64,000 bases of DNA from Ignavibacterium sp037440165. Its GTDB lineage: Bacteria > Bacteroidota > Ignavibacteria > Ignavibacteriales > Ignavibacteriaceae. Made by a program: the position numbers and the translations under genes. The notes under the pieces are model-generated. The model was not told the DNA's origin. It worked only from the letters and a program-made list of their open reading frames with translations, and made no database searches. How positions within the stretch are numbered: position 1 is the first letter of the stretch; every line of letters begins with the position of its first letter. Location of the stretch: contig NZ_JBBIUQ010000016.1 in assembly GCF_037440165.1 (NCBI RefSeq), positions 9,282-73,281 of the forward strand. The letters run 5' to 3'. Below are positions 17,986 to 27,298 of this stretch, in pieces.

Positions 17986-18462
17986 ATGATTAGCAGGTTT
18001 TTAATTCTTCACAAATATAAAATTGTGGGGATTGTTTTACTTATTCTGGGAATAATTTCTGCGTACTTAAGATTTTATTTGGGAATAAAACCTTCCTATC
18101 TGAATCTACCTGTTTTTGCTTTTTATTCTTCGTTTCTGGATACAAAAACATTTCAAGTAATTACGAATAATATTTCAGAAGAAATTGTTTCTCTTATACT
18201 TTTACTCGGACTACTTTTAATAAATTTTTCAAAAGAAGTTGTTGAGAATGATAAAGTAAATTCTATTCGTTTATTTTCATTTGTATCGTCAGTTTTGCTG
18301 AACTCAGTAATATTGATTTTTTCTGTTTTATTTATCTATGGATTTGCTTTTGTGAATGTTTTGATGTTCAATATATTTTCTCAAATGATAATTTATCAAA
18401 TTATTTTCAGAATACTCTTCATTAAAAACCAAAAGGCACTCTCAACGGATGGAATTATCTGA
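17986..18462 (+). CDS. Hypothetical integral membrane protein
   Basis: 158 residues, about four hydrophobic helices, few charged residues. No family recognised. Starts 9 bp after the lipoprotein gene and overlaps the next membrane protein by 14 bp, which supports translation as a unit with its neighbours. Confidence 0.6.
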   Translation: MISRFLILHKYKIVGIVLLILGIISAYLRFYLGIKPSYLNLPVFAFYSSFLDTKTFQVITNNISEEIVSLILLLGLLLINFSKEVVENDKVNSIRLFSFVSSVLLNSVILIFSVLFIYGFAFVNVLMFNIFSQMIIYQIIFRILFIKNQKALSTDGII

Positions 18463-19294
18463 TATTTTAAGTTTTATTCGAACTAATACTGATTGGTTGT
18501 ATGTAGTTATTTATCAGAATAAATTATTCTTTATCGATTACTGGTCTTTTGTTCATTTCTTTTCAGGTGCTTTACTTCCAGTCGTTTTAGCAAATCTAAA
18601 AATTAAGCGGTTTTATCTTATTTCAATATTAATTTTAGTTTTCTACGAAGTTCTGGAAATTTCTCTCATTTATTTAGCATTTAATCTTTTCAGACCTGAA
18701 ACAATAAAAGATCAGTTTACAGATATTTTTATTGGTACAATTGGAGTGTTTATAATTAGCAGTGTAAAAAACAGAATTGATTTATCAGAATTTCGTGGAA
18801 AGAGAAATAATTATTTCTATGCATTAATTTCTTCGATGATTATCGCTTTTATTTGGGTTGGATTTTATCAATATAAGTACAACATAGAAATCCTGAATAC
18901 AAAAGGATTGAACATCTGGGCATTTCTTCAGTGGTTTATTGGTTTATTTTCAATTTGCCTGCTCTATCAAAAATTAAAATCCGATTTTTTTCGAAAAGAA
19001 ATTTTATTATCTGCACTTTATGCTATGTATCTGTTGATGTTGATTATAGTTGAGCTCATTGGTTATGAAATCTTAGGAATCAAAGAAATTAATCATCCCA
19101 ATTCTTCTCCTTTAATTTTTGATTTGATTCACGGAACTAAGACAATGCACATTTTCTATTTGATTTCTCCCTTCATCACTATACTACTTTATAAAGGAAT
19201 AAAATATTTATTCTATAACTTTTTCATTTCTAACTCATCAGCTCAAATCAGAACTCAATCAGTTTTATTTGAAACGATAAATCAAACAGACTAA
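18449..19294 (+). CDS. Hypothetical integral membrane protein
   Basis: 281 residues, about seven to eight hydrophobic helices. The pattern FIDYWSFVHFFSGALLP ... FYEVLEI ... ETIKDQFTDIFIGTIG (conserved-looking His, Ser-Gly, Glu and Asp in or near helices) resembles membrane proteins with an HxxSG/E/D signature, but I cannot name the family. Overlaps the preceding gene by 14 bp. No function assigned. Confidence 0.6.
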   Translation: MELSDILSFIRTNTDWLYVVIYQNKLFFIDYWSFVHFFSGALLPVVLANLKIKRFYLISILILVFYEVLEISLIYLAFNLFRPETIKDQFTDIFIGTIGVFIISSVKNRIDLSEFRGKRNNYFYALISSMIIAFIWVGFYQYKYNIEILNTKGLNIWAFLQWFIGLFSICLLYQKLKSDFFRKEILLSALYAMYLLMLIIVELIGYEILGIKEINHPNSSPLIFDLIHGTKTMHIFYLISPFITILLYKGIKYLFYNFFISNSSAQIRTQSVLFETINQTD

Positions 19295-19412
19295 ATTTCC
19301 GCTGAAAGAATCTCAATAATTCTGATTCAACCGAGGAAACTGAATATAACTGCTATCATTTCATTGTAATTAAGTTCAATTAAGTTAATTTTTGAAACTA
19401 AATTTTTGAAAT

Positions 19413-19871
19413 ATGGACAAAACAACAGAAGAAAAAAATATAACAGTCAACCGAAAAGCACGACACGAATATCATATACTGCAAACTTTCGAAGCAGGTA
19501 TTGTTTTAGTCGGCACAGAGGTAAAAGCATTGCGCGAAGGTAAAGCTAATCTTGTTGATAGTTATGCAGCTATTAAAAACGGTGAAGTATGGTTAATTGG
19601 CGCTCATATTAGTGAGTATAAACAAGGCAATATTAATAATCACAATCCGACTCGTGACAGAAAACTTTTGCTCAACAAAAGCGAAATAAGAAAATTGATT
19701 GGAAAGACAAGAGAAAAAGGATTAACATTAATTCCACTACGAATGTATTTCAAAATTGGACGCGTAAAAGTTGAGTTAGCACTTGCAAAAGGAAAAAAAT
19801 CTTATGATAAAAGGGAAACCATCGCTAAAAGAGATTTCCAGCGAGAACAGGAAAGAAAAATTAAGTATTAA
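19413..19871 (+). CDS. smpB: SsrA-binding protein SmpB
   Basis: 152 residues, normal length. Binds tmRNA and delivers it to stalled ribosomes for trans-translation. Characteristic N-terminal segment NRKARHEYHILQTFEAGIVL, the GTEVKALREGKANL strand and the C-terminal basic tail YDKRETIAKRDFQRE. Followed 43 bp later by tyrS. About 120 bp before it contains no gene. Confidence 0.96.
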   Translation: MDKTTEEKNITVNRKARHEYHILQTFEAGIVLVGTEVKALREGKANLVDSYAAIKNGEVWLIGAHISEYKQGNINNHNPTRDRKLLLNKSEIRKLIGKTREKGLTLIPLRMYFKIGRVKVELALAKGKKSYDKRETIAKRDFQREQERKIKY

Positions 19872-19914
19872 ATAATAATCAGAATAAGTTCTAAAATAAA
19901 TTAACAGAAGAAGA

Positions 19915-21147
19915 ATGAATGATTTACACTTCCCTTCCGTGAACGAACAAATGGATATCATCAGACGAGGTGCTGTTGAGATTACTCCTGAAGAAGAATT
20001 AGTTCAGAAGATTGAACGATCAATCAAATCAGGAAAACCTTTGAATATAAAACTTGGATGCGATCCAAGTCGTCCTGATCTTCATATCGGTCACTCAGTT
20101 GTTTTGAGAAAACTTGCACAGTTTCAGCAGCTTGGTCATCAGGCAATTTTAATTATTGGAGACTTTACCGGAATGATTGGTGACCCTTCAGGTAGAAATT
20201 CAACAAGACCTGCATTAACGCTTGAGCAAACAAGAATAAATGGTGAAAGCTATTTTCAGCAAGCTTCAAAAATTTTGGATAAGGAAAAGACAAAAATTGT
20301 TTACAATTCAGAATGGCTTGGTAAAATGACTTTTGAGGATGTTATTAAACTTTCATCAAAATATACAGTTGCAAGAATGCTGGAGAGAGATGATTTCACG
20401 AAGCGTTATAAATCTGGTGAGCCAATCAGTATTCATGAATTTCTCTATCCTTTAGCTCAGGCAATGGATTCAGTAGCAATTCAAAGTGATGTTGAACTTG
20501 GCGGAACAGATCAGAAATTTAATTTGCTTGTTGGCAGAGATATTCAAAGAGAATATGGCGTTGAACCACAAGTTATTCTAACAATGCCTTTACTCGTTGG
20601 AACTGATGGTGTCGAGAAGATGAGCAAATCCTATGATAATTACATTGGAATTTCAGATCTACCTGAACAAATTTTTGGCAGAACAATGTCAATTCCAGAC
20701 ACATTGATTTATACATATTTTGAACTTGCAACAAATGTATCAAACGAAAGATTAAAAGAAATAAAAGCAGCATTAGAAGATGGTAAAATAAATCCTCGCG
20801 ATTTGAAGCGTGAACTTGCCCGAACTCTTGTTGCAATGTATTATGATAAATCTGCTGCGATAAAAGCTCAGGAAGAATTTGACAAGATTTTTATCAAGAA
20901 AGAAATTCCTGATGAGATTGATGAATTTAACATTGAAGAAAACAAAGAAATCAATATTTTAGACCTGCTTCTTTTAGTAAACTTTGCACCATCAAAAGGC
21001 GAAGCGAAAAGACTTGTTCAGCAAGGCGGAGTATCGATTGATGGTGAAAAAATTTCCGATGTTCATCAGAACATCAAAATCAAATCAGGAATGATTCTTA
21101 AAGTAGGTAAAAGAAAATTCATTAAACTAACAAAGGAAGGAAAATAA
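19915..21147 (+). CDS. tyrS: Tyrosyl-tRNA synthetase
   Basis: Class I aminoacyl-tRNA synthetase, 410 residues (TyrRS-Z type length). HIGH motif at 57-60 (LHIGHSVVL), KMSKS at 235-239, and a C-terminal S4 RNA-binding domain (about 340-405, SKGEAKRLVQQGGVSIDG). Followed after 3 bp by a pyruvoyl-dependent arginine decarboxylase gene. Confidence 0.97.
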   Translation: MNDLHFPSVNEQMDIIRRGAVEITPEEELVQKIERSIKSGKPLNIKLGCDPSRPDLHIGHSVVLRKLAQFQQLGHQAILIIGDFTGMIGDPSGRNSTRPALTLEQTRINGESYFQQASKILDKEKTKIVYNSEWLGKMTFEDVIKLSSKYTVARMLERDDFTKRYKSGEPISIHEFLYPLAQAMDSVAIQSDVELGGTDQKFNLLVGRDIQREYGVEPQVILTMPLLVGTDGVEKMSKSYDNYIGISDLPEQIFGRTMSIPDTLIYTYFELATNVSNERLKEIKAALEDGKINPRDLKRELARTLVAMYYDKSAAIKAQEEFDKIFIKKEIPDEIDEFNIEENKEINILDLLLLVNFAPSKGEAKRLVQQGGVSIDGEKISDVHQNIKIKSGMILKVGKRKFIKLTKEGK

Positions 21148-21150
21148 AAA

Positions 21151-21696
21151 TTGTATCTACCGACTAAAATTTTCTTTACAAAAGGTGTTGGAAGACACAA
21201 AGAATATTTAAGCTCATTCGAGTTAGCATTAAGAAATGCTAAAATCGAAATCTGCAATCTTGTTTTAGTTAGCAGTATTTTCCCGATAGGTTGCAAAAGA
21301 ATATCAGTAGAAGAAGGATTGAAATTGATTACACCAGGTCAGATAACACATTGTGTTATGGCAAGAAATTCCACAAATGAACCGAACAGATTAATTGCAG
21401 CTTCAATTGGCGTTGCAATTCCAGCCGATCCGAATGCATACGGTTACCTTTCTGAACATCATCCTTATGGTCAGACTGAAAAAGTTGCAGGAGAATATGC
21501 TGAAGATCTTGCTGCCACAATGCTCGCAACTACTTTAGGCGTTGATTTTGATGCTGATAAAGATTGGAGCGAAAGAGAAGATATCTATAAAATGTCTGGT
21601 AAAATTGTTCGCACATTTAATGTTACACAATCTGCTGAGGGTGATAAAAACGGCTTGTGGACTACAGTAGTTGCAGCCGGAATATTTTTACCATAA
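21151..21696 (+). CDS. pdaD: Pyruvoyl-dependent arginine decarboxylase
   Basis: Converts arginine to agmatine, the first step of polyamine synthesis. 181 residues. The self-cleavage site is visible: NLVLVSSIFPIG, with Ser41-Ser42 where the chain breaks to form the pyruvoyl group. GYLSEHHPYGQ and the GEYAEDLAATML segment match the family. Starts at TTG only 3 bp after tyrS. No biosynthetic partner such as agmatine deiminase lies next to it. Confidence 0.9.
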   Translation: MYLPTKIFFTKGVGRHKEYLSSFELALRNAKIEICNLVLVSSIFPIGCKRISVEEGLKLITPGQITHCVMARNSTNEPNRLIAASIGVAIPADPNAYGYLSEHHPYGQTEKVAGEYAEDLAATMLATTLGVDFDADKDWSEREDIYKMSGKIVRTFNVTQSAEGDKNGLWTTVVAAGIFLP

Positions 21697-21705
21697 GAGG
21701 TTTGT

Positions 21706-22632
21706 TTGATTTCTGAAAATATATTTTGGATTATCTTCTCGGCTGTAATTACTTTGATGCTGATGATTGACCTTTATGTAACCGATCACAGACGCGGGAA
21801 GATAACACTCAAAGCTAGTCTTATTTGGAGCGGTATCTGGATAGCTACCGCTCTTCTTTTTAATGTCTTCCTCTATTTCTACCTTGAAGATGGTCATCAA
21901 AAGGCGATAGAATTTCTTACTGGTTACATCATCGAGAAATCACTGTCAGTAGATAATCTTTTTGTCTTCCTTATGATTTTCAGTGTGATGAATGTTAAAG
22001 CTGAAAATCAACCTCACATTCTAAAATGGGGAATTCTCGGAGCAATTTTTTTCAGAATAGTATTCATTATCGCAGGTGTTGCCCTTATAAATTTATTCCA
22101 CCCGATAATTTATGTATTTGGTGCGTTACTTCTTTACGCTGCTTATAAAATGGCTTTTGGCAACGATAAAAAAATTGATGCTGAAAACAACTGGCTAATC
22201 AAAATTTTTATTAAGTACTTTAAGCTTATGCCGGATTATGATGGTAGAAAATTTTTTATTAAGGAAAACGGAAAAACATACATAACTACAATGTTTCTTA
22301 CTTTACTTCTGATTGAGTCCTCAGACATCGTATTTGCAATTGACTCTATTCCTGCAATCATTGCAATTACACGCGATACTTTTATTATAATTTCATCAAA
22401 CATTTTTGCTATCCTTGGTTTAAGGGCTTTGTATTTTGCTCTTGCAGGGTTAGTTGAATTGTTCAAATATCTCAAATATGGAGTTTCTTTGCTTTTATTC
22501 TATGTTGGAATAAAAATGCTATTGAGTGATTTTTATAAAATTCCGACAGAAGTTTCTCTGATAATAATAACAATCATTCTTACTGCTTCAATTCTTCTTT
22601 CGCTTATCAGAAAAAGAAAATTTGCTGAATAA
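21706..22632 (+). CDS. TerC/Alx-family integral membrane protein
   Basis: 308 residues, about nine hydrophobic helices, with the TerC signature FLTGYIIEKSLSVDNLFVF and later IESSDIVFAIDSIPAI. TerC proteins are linked to manganese export and metal homeostasis; tellurium resistance is the historical name. Starts at TTG (21706) behind AAGAGG, 9 bp after the decarboxylase gene. The 3' end overlaps the convergent symporter by 45 bp. Confidence 0.88.
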   Translation: MISENIFWIIFSAVITLMLMIDLYVTDHRRGKITLKASLIWSGIWIATALLFNVFLYFYLEDGHQKAIEFLTGYIIEKSLSVDNLFVFLMIFSVMNVKAENQPHILKWGILGAIFFRIVFIIAGVALINLFHPIIYVFGALLLYAAYKMAFGNDKKIDAENNWLIKIFIKYFKLMPDYDGRKFFIKENGKTYITTMFLTLLLIESSDIVFAIDSIPAIIAITRDTFIIISSNIFAILGLRALYFALAGLVELFKYLKYGVSLLLFYVGIKMLLSDFYKIPTEVSLIIITIILTASILLSLIRKRKFAE

Positions 22633-23994
22633 TCCAAGCAGATGGATAACTACTGCAGAGCTTAATCCTATTAACATTGGTTCGATTACATAATAACTTG
22701 TGCCTGAAAATTTTTCTCTTAAGAAAAACCAAATTATTCCCGCTGATAATGCAACCACCATTTCAATCAACATAATCTTATCATCAATTTTTAATTTATG
22801 ATAATAAGAACTTATAACTGCAGGAATTATTGCTGGAATAAATAGCGAACCGATTGTGTACCAAATCTCAACAACAGAAGGAATAAAGTATGAAATGGAA
22901 ATCGAAATAATTCCTGATATGATTATTCCCATTGAAGTAAACCATTTTAATTTCATTTCATTAATAGAAGAATTAAGTCGAAAGAAAAAATCTCTTCCAA
23001 TTGTTGTAGCACTAAGAAAAAGAAAACTATTTAATGTCGATATGATAGTTGCAAACATTCCGGCATAGAATATTCCTTTTAATCCGGGTGAAAAAATTTT
23101 CTCTGCTAAATAAGGAAATGCTAAAACTGGTTGATCAAGTACTGGAAATATTGCACGAGCATAAAGTCCCGTTGTTGTTGTGAGAAAATCAAACAATGCC
23201 CAGAAGAAAACTGAAATGATTATTCCCCGCTTTGCAACAGTTCCGTTCTTTGCAGCATAAGCTCTCTGATGAAATCCCGGATCAGAAAATGTCCATAATG
23301 CAATTAAGAACCAAACTACTATAAATGCTGTCGAAGCATTGCCAGTAAATTTCAAATGGGATTCAGGTAGATTTTGTGAAAGAAATTGGGCTCCACCAAA
23401 AGTATTGAAACAAATCATTACGGCGAGAATAAATCCAATGAACATAATGAAGAACTGAAAAGCATCAACATAAACATTAGAGCGAAAACCGCCTTTGATC
23501 AAATACGAACCGGAAAGAATAAAAGAAATAAACAGAGCAAGAAGAAGATTAATATGAAAAATTTCTTTCAAGAGTGTTGCAGTCATAAGCAGATATGGTG
23601 CCGGAGAAACAAGTATAAAAACTATAACTGCAGAAAATAATGATACCTTTTTTCCATAGACCTCAAATAGTTTATCAGGAATAGTAAATAATGACGCATT
23701 GCGAATTTTTTTTGCAAAGAAAATTGCAAACAGAAATGCAAAGATGTAATATGGAAAACCTTGTGTAAACCAGCTAAGCAAACCATATCGATAAGTAAAT
23801 TCTCCTACTCCTAAAATTCCACCATACCATGTTGATACTGTGACAAGCACAAATAAAAACAAATTTAAATTTCTTCCTGCAAGGAGATAATCGGTTGTGT
23901 CTTTAATTTTTCCGGAAAAAATAAATCCAATAGCAAGCAGCAATAAAAAGAAACTTAGAAGTACAATTATATCAAGTGTGCTAAATGAGATCAT
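22588..23994 (-). CDS. Sodium:solute symporter (SSS family), candidate thiamine transporter
   Basis: About 468-476 residues with around thirteen transmembrane helices and sodium:solute symporter features (GRNLNLFLFVLVTVSTWYGG near the first periplasmic segments, GGFRSNVYVDAFQ later). An upstream GTG at 24018 would add eight residues; the ATG at 23994 is favoured. Last gene of the TPP-riboswitch operon, after the TonB receptor and thiamine pyrophosphokinase, so thiamine (or a precursor) uptake across the inner membrane is the likely role. In many Bacteroidota this position is taken by PnuT. Overlaps the kinase gene by about 14 bp. Confidence 0.82.
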   Translation of the reverse strand: MISFSTLDIIVLLSFFLLLLAIGFIFSGKIKDTTDYLLAGRNLNLFLFVLVTVSTWYGGILGVGEFTYRYGLLSWFTQGFPYYIFAFLFAIFFAKKIRNASLFTIPDKLFEVYGKKVSLFSAVIVFILVSPAPYLLMTATLLKEIFHINLLLALFISFILSGSYLIKGGFRSNVYVDAFQFFIMFIGFILAVMICFNTFGGAQFLSQNLPESHLKFTGNASTAFIVVWFLIALWTFSDPGFHQRAYAAKNGTVAKRGIIISVFFWALFDFLTTTTGLYARAIFPVLDQPVLAFPYLAEKIFSPGLKGIFYAGMFATIISTLNSFLFLSATTIGRDFFFRLNSSINEMKLKWFTSMGIIISGIISISISYFIPSVVEIWYTIGSLFIPAIIPAVISSYYHKLKIDDKIMLIEMVVALSAGIIWFFLREKFSGTSYYVIEPMLIGLSSAVVIHLLGLFSKFSFSDKRKKN

Positions 23995-24634
23995 TTTTTT
24001 TGATGAATTTAAAGTCACGAATTATAAAAATTATTCCACCCTTTACAACAATTTTTACTGAGTTACTTAATGCAACATTTGAAGTGCTTTCTTTTTCACC
24101 AAAAGTCAGAGTTGAATTTCGAAGAGAATACTTTAATCCTTCCGATGTGATTTTTGTTTTTTTATCAAAAGCATAAATTGAAATGGTTTCTCCGGAAATT
24201 GACTTTAAAAATAAAGTCTCATCAGTTGGTATCAGATAAGAATTCTCAGCAACAATACTGCATTTTATTTGATTGTAAAATTTAAGAACGATTCCCAGAT
24301 TGCAAATTGTATGATCCAATCTGTCTCCAGTTACTCCGAGTAATAAAGCATTAGAAAAACCTCTTCTGATTGCAAACTTCAAACACTTTTCAACATCGGT
24401 ATCGTTTTGTCTTTTAATTTTTATTATGGTTGATTTATCTGAATAGAATTTCAAAACTTCAGGTTTAATAGAGTCTAGATCGCCAATAATAAAATCAGGA
24501 ACCAACCCAAGCTTAACAGCTGAGTTGGCTCCTCCATCTGCGCAAATGATTGTGGAATAATTCTTCTTCTTAAAAAATCTAACTACATTTTTTGAAGGGG
24601 ATCTTCCATTAGCAATTATGATGCATTTCTTCAA
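23981..24634 (-). CDS. Thiamine pyrophosphokinase
   Basis: 217 residues. Converts thiamine directly to thiamine diphosphate with ATP. Family motifs: CADGGANSAVKLGLVPDFIIGDLDS (Asp-rich ATP/Mg site), NDTDVEKCL and GVTGDRLDHTICNL. Sits between the TonB receptor and the SSS symporter, under a TPP riboswitch, so it traps imported thiamine. The gene would be thiN/tnr3 type. Confidence 0.93.
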   Translation of the reverse strand: MKKCIIIANGRSPSKNVVRFFKKKNYSTIICADGGANSAVKLGLVPDFIIGDLDSIKPEVLKFYSDKSTIIKIKRQNDTDVEKCLKFAIRRGFSNALLLGVTGDRLDHTICNLGIVLKFYNQIKCSIVAENSYLIPTDETLFLKSISGETISIYAFDKKTKITSEGLKYSLRNSTLTFGEKESTSNVALSNSVKIVVKGGIIFIIRDFKFIKKNDLI

Positions 24635-24645
24635 AATACTTCCTT

Positions 24646-27111
24646 CTAAAATCCAACTTGAATTCCTGCGATAAAATTCCTTTCAGCAGCAGGAAAAAAT
24701 TCTTTACCGATTGCATATGCTGAATAAAGATTATCGAACACATTATTTACTTGCAAAAATATTTTTGAATTGTCTAAGGTATCAAACAATTTAAAGTCAT
24801 AACTTCCATAAAAATCAACTAGAAAATAAGCATCATTGATGTTATCGGTATAATCAACAAAACTGCCAAAAGTGTTCAGGTATTCTTTAAGCTTATTATC
24901 AAAGTTATCTGAAAACATTTTACCGACATACTTGCCTGTTAATTTCAGGAACAAATTCGAATATTTAAACTGAATTCCAAAGTTTGCCATCAAATCTGGG
25001 AAACCACTTATACTATTTCCATTAAGGTCAATGAATTCATTTGCAGAAATATAGTATCGCCCTTTTTTTATTTCGTTTTTACTTATAGTTGCATTACCAA
25101 AAATATCAATGTCATCAGTCAACTTCGCTATTGTCTGAAATTCAATTCCACTGTGAACTGTTTCATCAACATTTCCTGTAATTGGCTGACCAAATCTATC
25201 TACTTGTCCTTTTCTGATTATTTCATCTTTAAATAACATATAGTAAAAATTAATTGATGCTGACAATTTTGGAGCATTATATGCAAAACCGATTTCAATA
25301 TCATTCATTGTTTCAGGTTTTACAAGTGGTTTGGAAAAATTATATGTACTATCCTGATTTAATTCAAATTGAGGAACTTCACCAGCACTCGATTCAGCAG
25401 CATCATAATAATTTTTTAATCTCGGTTCTCGTGTTACTCTTGCCAGAGTAACAAAGCTGCTAAATTCATTTGTAAATTTATAGTTTAATCCTAGCCGTGG
25501 ATTAAAGAATAAATCACTAATTGTAAAATTATTCCCAATATATCTTTCATTATGAAGTTTGTATTTGTGATAAGCTAACTGAATTTCTCCGAGCAAATTT
25601 ATTTGATCATTCAGCTGATAAGATTCGTGAATAAAAATTGATGCAATGTCTTTCGCACCATTATAAAAATAATATCTGTAATCTTTTGAAATATTCGGTG
25701 GAAGATTTTCAGCAAAGTTAATGCTTCCCCAATGAATGGAACGATGAATTCTTAATTCACCGCCAATTACTAATTCACCATTTTTATGTGAGATACTAAC
25801 TCTTGGAATCCAGCCAAATTGTTTGTTCTCAACTTGTGCTCTGATTATTGCGTTCGTCGGAATATAATTCGTATCGAATCCGTTGGCTCTTAATCTGAAA
25901 TAATCATCATAATAAATTGACCACGAGCCATCATAATCAAAAAATCCTTCTCCAATAACTAAGAACAAAGCCGAGTTAAATTTCAAATCATCATTGATTT
26001 TTAACTCGTTCAGCAACTCAAAATGCGGTTGCGAAAAATTTTCTATTTCCTCAGGACGTCGATTAACAGTGTAAGTATATCCATTTTCATCTGCTTCCCA
26101 ATAGGAGTAGTTAGCTCTTCTTAAATTTTTATCTTTAACAGCAAACTTCGCAATTCCTGTGTATGCAAGCCCGTCCGAAATTGGTCCACCATAAAAATTA
26201 ATTTGTGAAGTAAGATTGTCATCAAACCGAACAGCGGAAAAATGATAAGCATTAAACTTAGCCCAGGATAAATTTCTGTATCCTGAACTTAATATTTGTG
26301 AGAGCTTGGCATAGAATGAATATTTATTATCAATCAAACCGCTTGAGAAAGCTGTACTATATTTGCGTGTATGAAAACTTCCGTAAGAAGATGATAAATT
26401 CAATTTTGCTTTATCTGAGAAAGGAGAAGTAATTATGTTAACCGAGCCACCAACTGCCGGATAACCAATTACACCACTTCCTGCACCTCTTTGAACCTGA
26501 ACTAATTCAGTACTTGCAAGTAAATCCGGAAAATCTAACCAGTAAACATTGTGATCTTCGGGATCATTTTGTGGGATACCGTTGATAGATACAGAAATCC
26601 TTCTTTGATCAAACCCTCTGATGCTTAAATAATTATATCCAATTCCGTTTCCATTTTCTGAGTAGAATGTTATAGAAGGAAGCTGACTCAAGTACTGCGG
26701 AATATCCTGAACAACATAGTCTTTCTGAATTTCTTCTCTGCTGATTTTATCAAATGTTAAAGGCGTAATACCTTTTTTACCAATACTTGCCTCAACAAGT
26801 ACTGTTTGTGATGGTAATATGATTCTATCAAGTTTAAATATTTGATTTGAAGTAACCTGAATTAAGGGGAATCTTATTTGCTTGTAGCCAAGATAACTGA
26901 TTATCAGAGTATCATTTTCGTTGTTTGAACTGATAGAAAATTTCCCATTTTGGTCCGAAATAGTTCCGCTTTTTGATAACAACAGATAAACATTTGCATT
27001 TTGTAACGGAAGAAGTGACTCGGAATCAATTACGATTCCGGAAATCTCCCTTTGCTGAGCAAAGTTTGTGAGTGCACAAAACAAAAAAAGAAGAATGAAT
27101 TTACTTTTCAT
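24646..27111 (-). CDS. TonB-dependent outer-membrane receptor, probably for thiamine
   Basis: About 821 residues. ATG at 27111 is chosen because GGAGG lies 7 bases before it (an upstream TTG frame start at 27123 overlaps that site). Signal peptide (FILLFLFCALTNFAQQ), a carboxypeptidase-regulatory-like repeat (residues about 25-110, SGIVIDSESLLPLQNANVYL), plug domain (QDIPQYLSQLPS ... RGFDQRRISVSINGIPQND) and a 22-strand-type barrel. First gene after the TPP riboswitch; takes vitamin B1 or a related compound across the outer membrane. Confidence 0.92.
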   Translation of the reverse strand: MKSKFILLFLFCALTNFAQQREISGIVIDSESLLPLQNANVYLLLSKSGTISDQNGKFSISSNNENDTLIISYLGYKQIRFPLIQVTSNQIFKLDRIILPSQTVLVEASIGKKGITPLTFDKISREEIQKDYVVQDIPQYLSQLPSITFYSENGNGIGYNYLSIRGFDQRRISVSINGIPQNDPEDHNVYWLDFPDLLASTELVQVQRGAGSGVIGYPAVGGSVNIITSPFSDKAKLNLSSSYGSFHTRKYSTAFSSGLIDNKYSFYAKLSQILSSGYRNLSWAKFNAYHFSAVRFDDNLTSQINFYGGPISDGLAYTGIAKFAVKDKNLRRANYSYWEADENGYTYTVNRRPEEIENFSQPHFELLNELKINDDLKFNSALFLVIGEGFFDYDGSWSIYYDDYFRLRANGFDTNYIPTNAIIRAQVENKQFGWIPRVSISHKNGELVIGGELRIHRSIHWGSINFAENLPPNISKDYRYYFYNGAKDIASIFIHESYQLNDQINLLGEIQLAYHKYKLHNERYIGNNFTISDLFFNPRLGLNYKFTNEFSSFVTLARVTREPRLKNYYDAAESSAGEVPQFELNQDSTYNFSKPLVKPETMNDIEIGFAYNAPKLSASINFYYMLFKDEIIRKGQVDRFGQPITGNVDETVHSGIEFQTIAKLTDDIDIFGNATISKNEIKKGRYYISANEFIDLNGNSISGFPDLMANFGIQFKYSNLFLKLTGKYVGKMFSDNFDNKLKEYLNTFGSFVDYTDNINDAYFLVDFYGSYDFKLFDTLDNSKIFLQVNNVFDNLYSAYAIGKEFFPAAERNFIAGIQVGF

Positions 27112-27138
27112 ATTAACCTCCAATAAATATTAGTTAAT

Positions 27139-27162
27139 AAAAAAGCCGTTTAAGGAAACGGC
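27139..27162 (-). terminator. Intrinsic terminator, expression platform of the TPP riboswitch
   Basis: Minus-strand hairpin GCCGTTT-CCTT-AAACGGC followed by six T. Its 5' arm can alternatively pair with the riboswitch 3' segment (GGAAACGGGCT, 27183-27193), which would be the antiterminator. Confidence 0.85.
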
Positions 27163-27182
27163 TCAAAGTAAATCATTCTTCA

Positions 27183-27277
<95 letters not shown>

Positions 27278-27298
27278 TATCGTTAATTTTATTTTGTG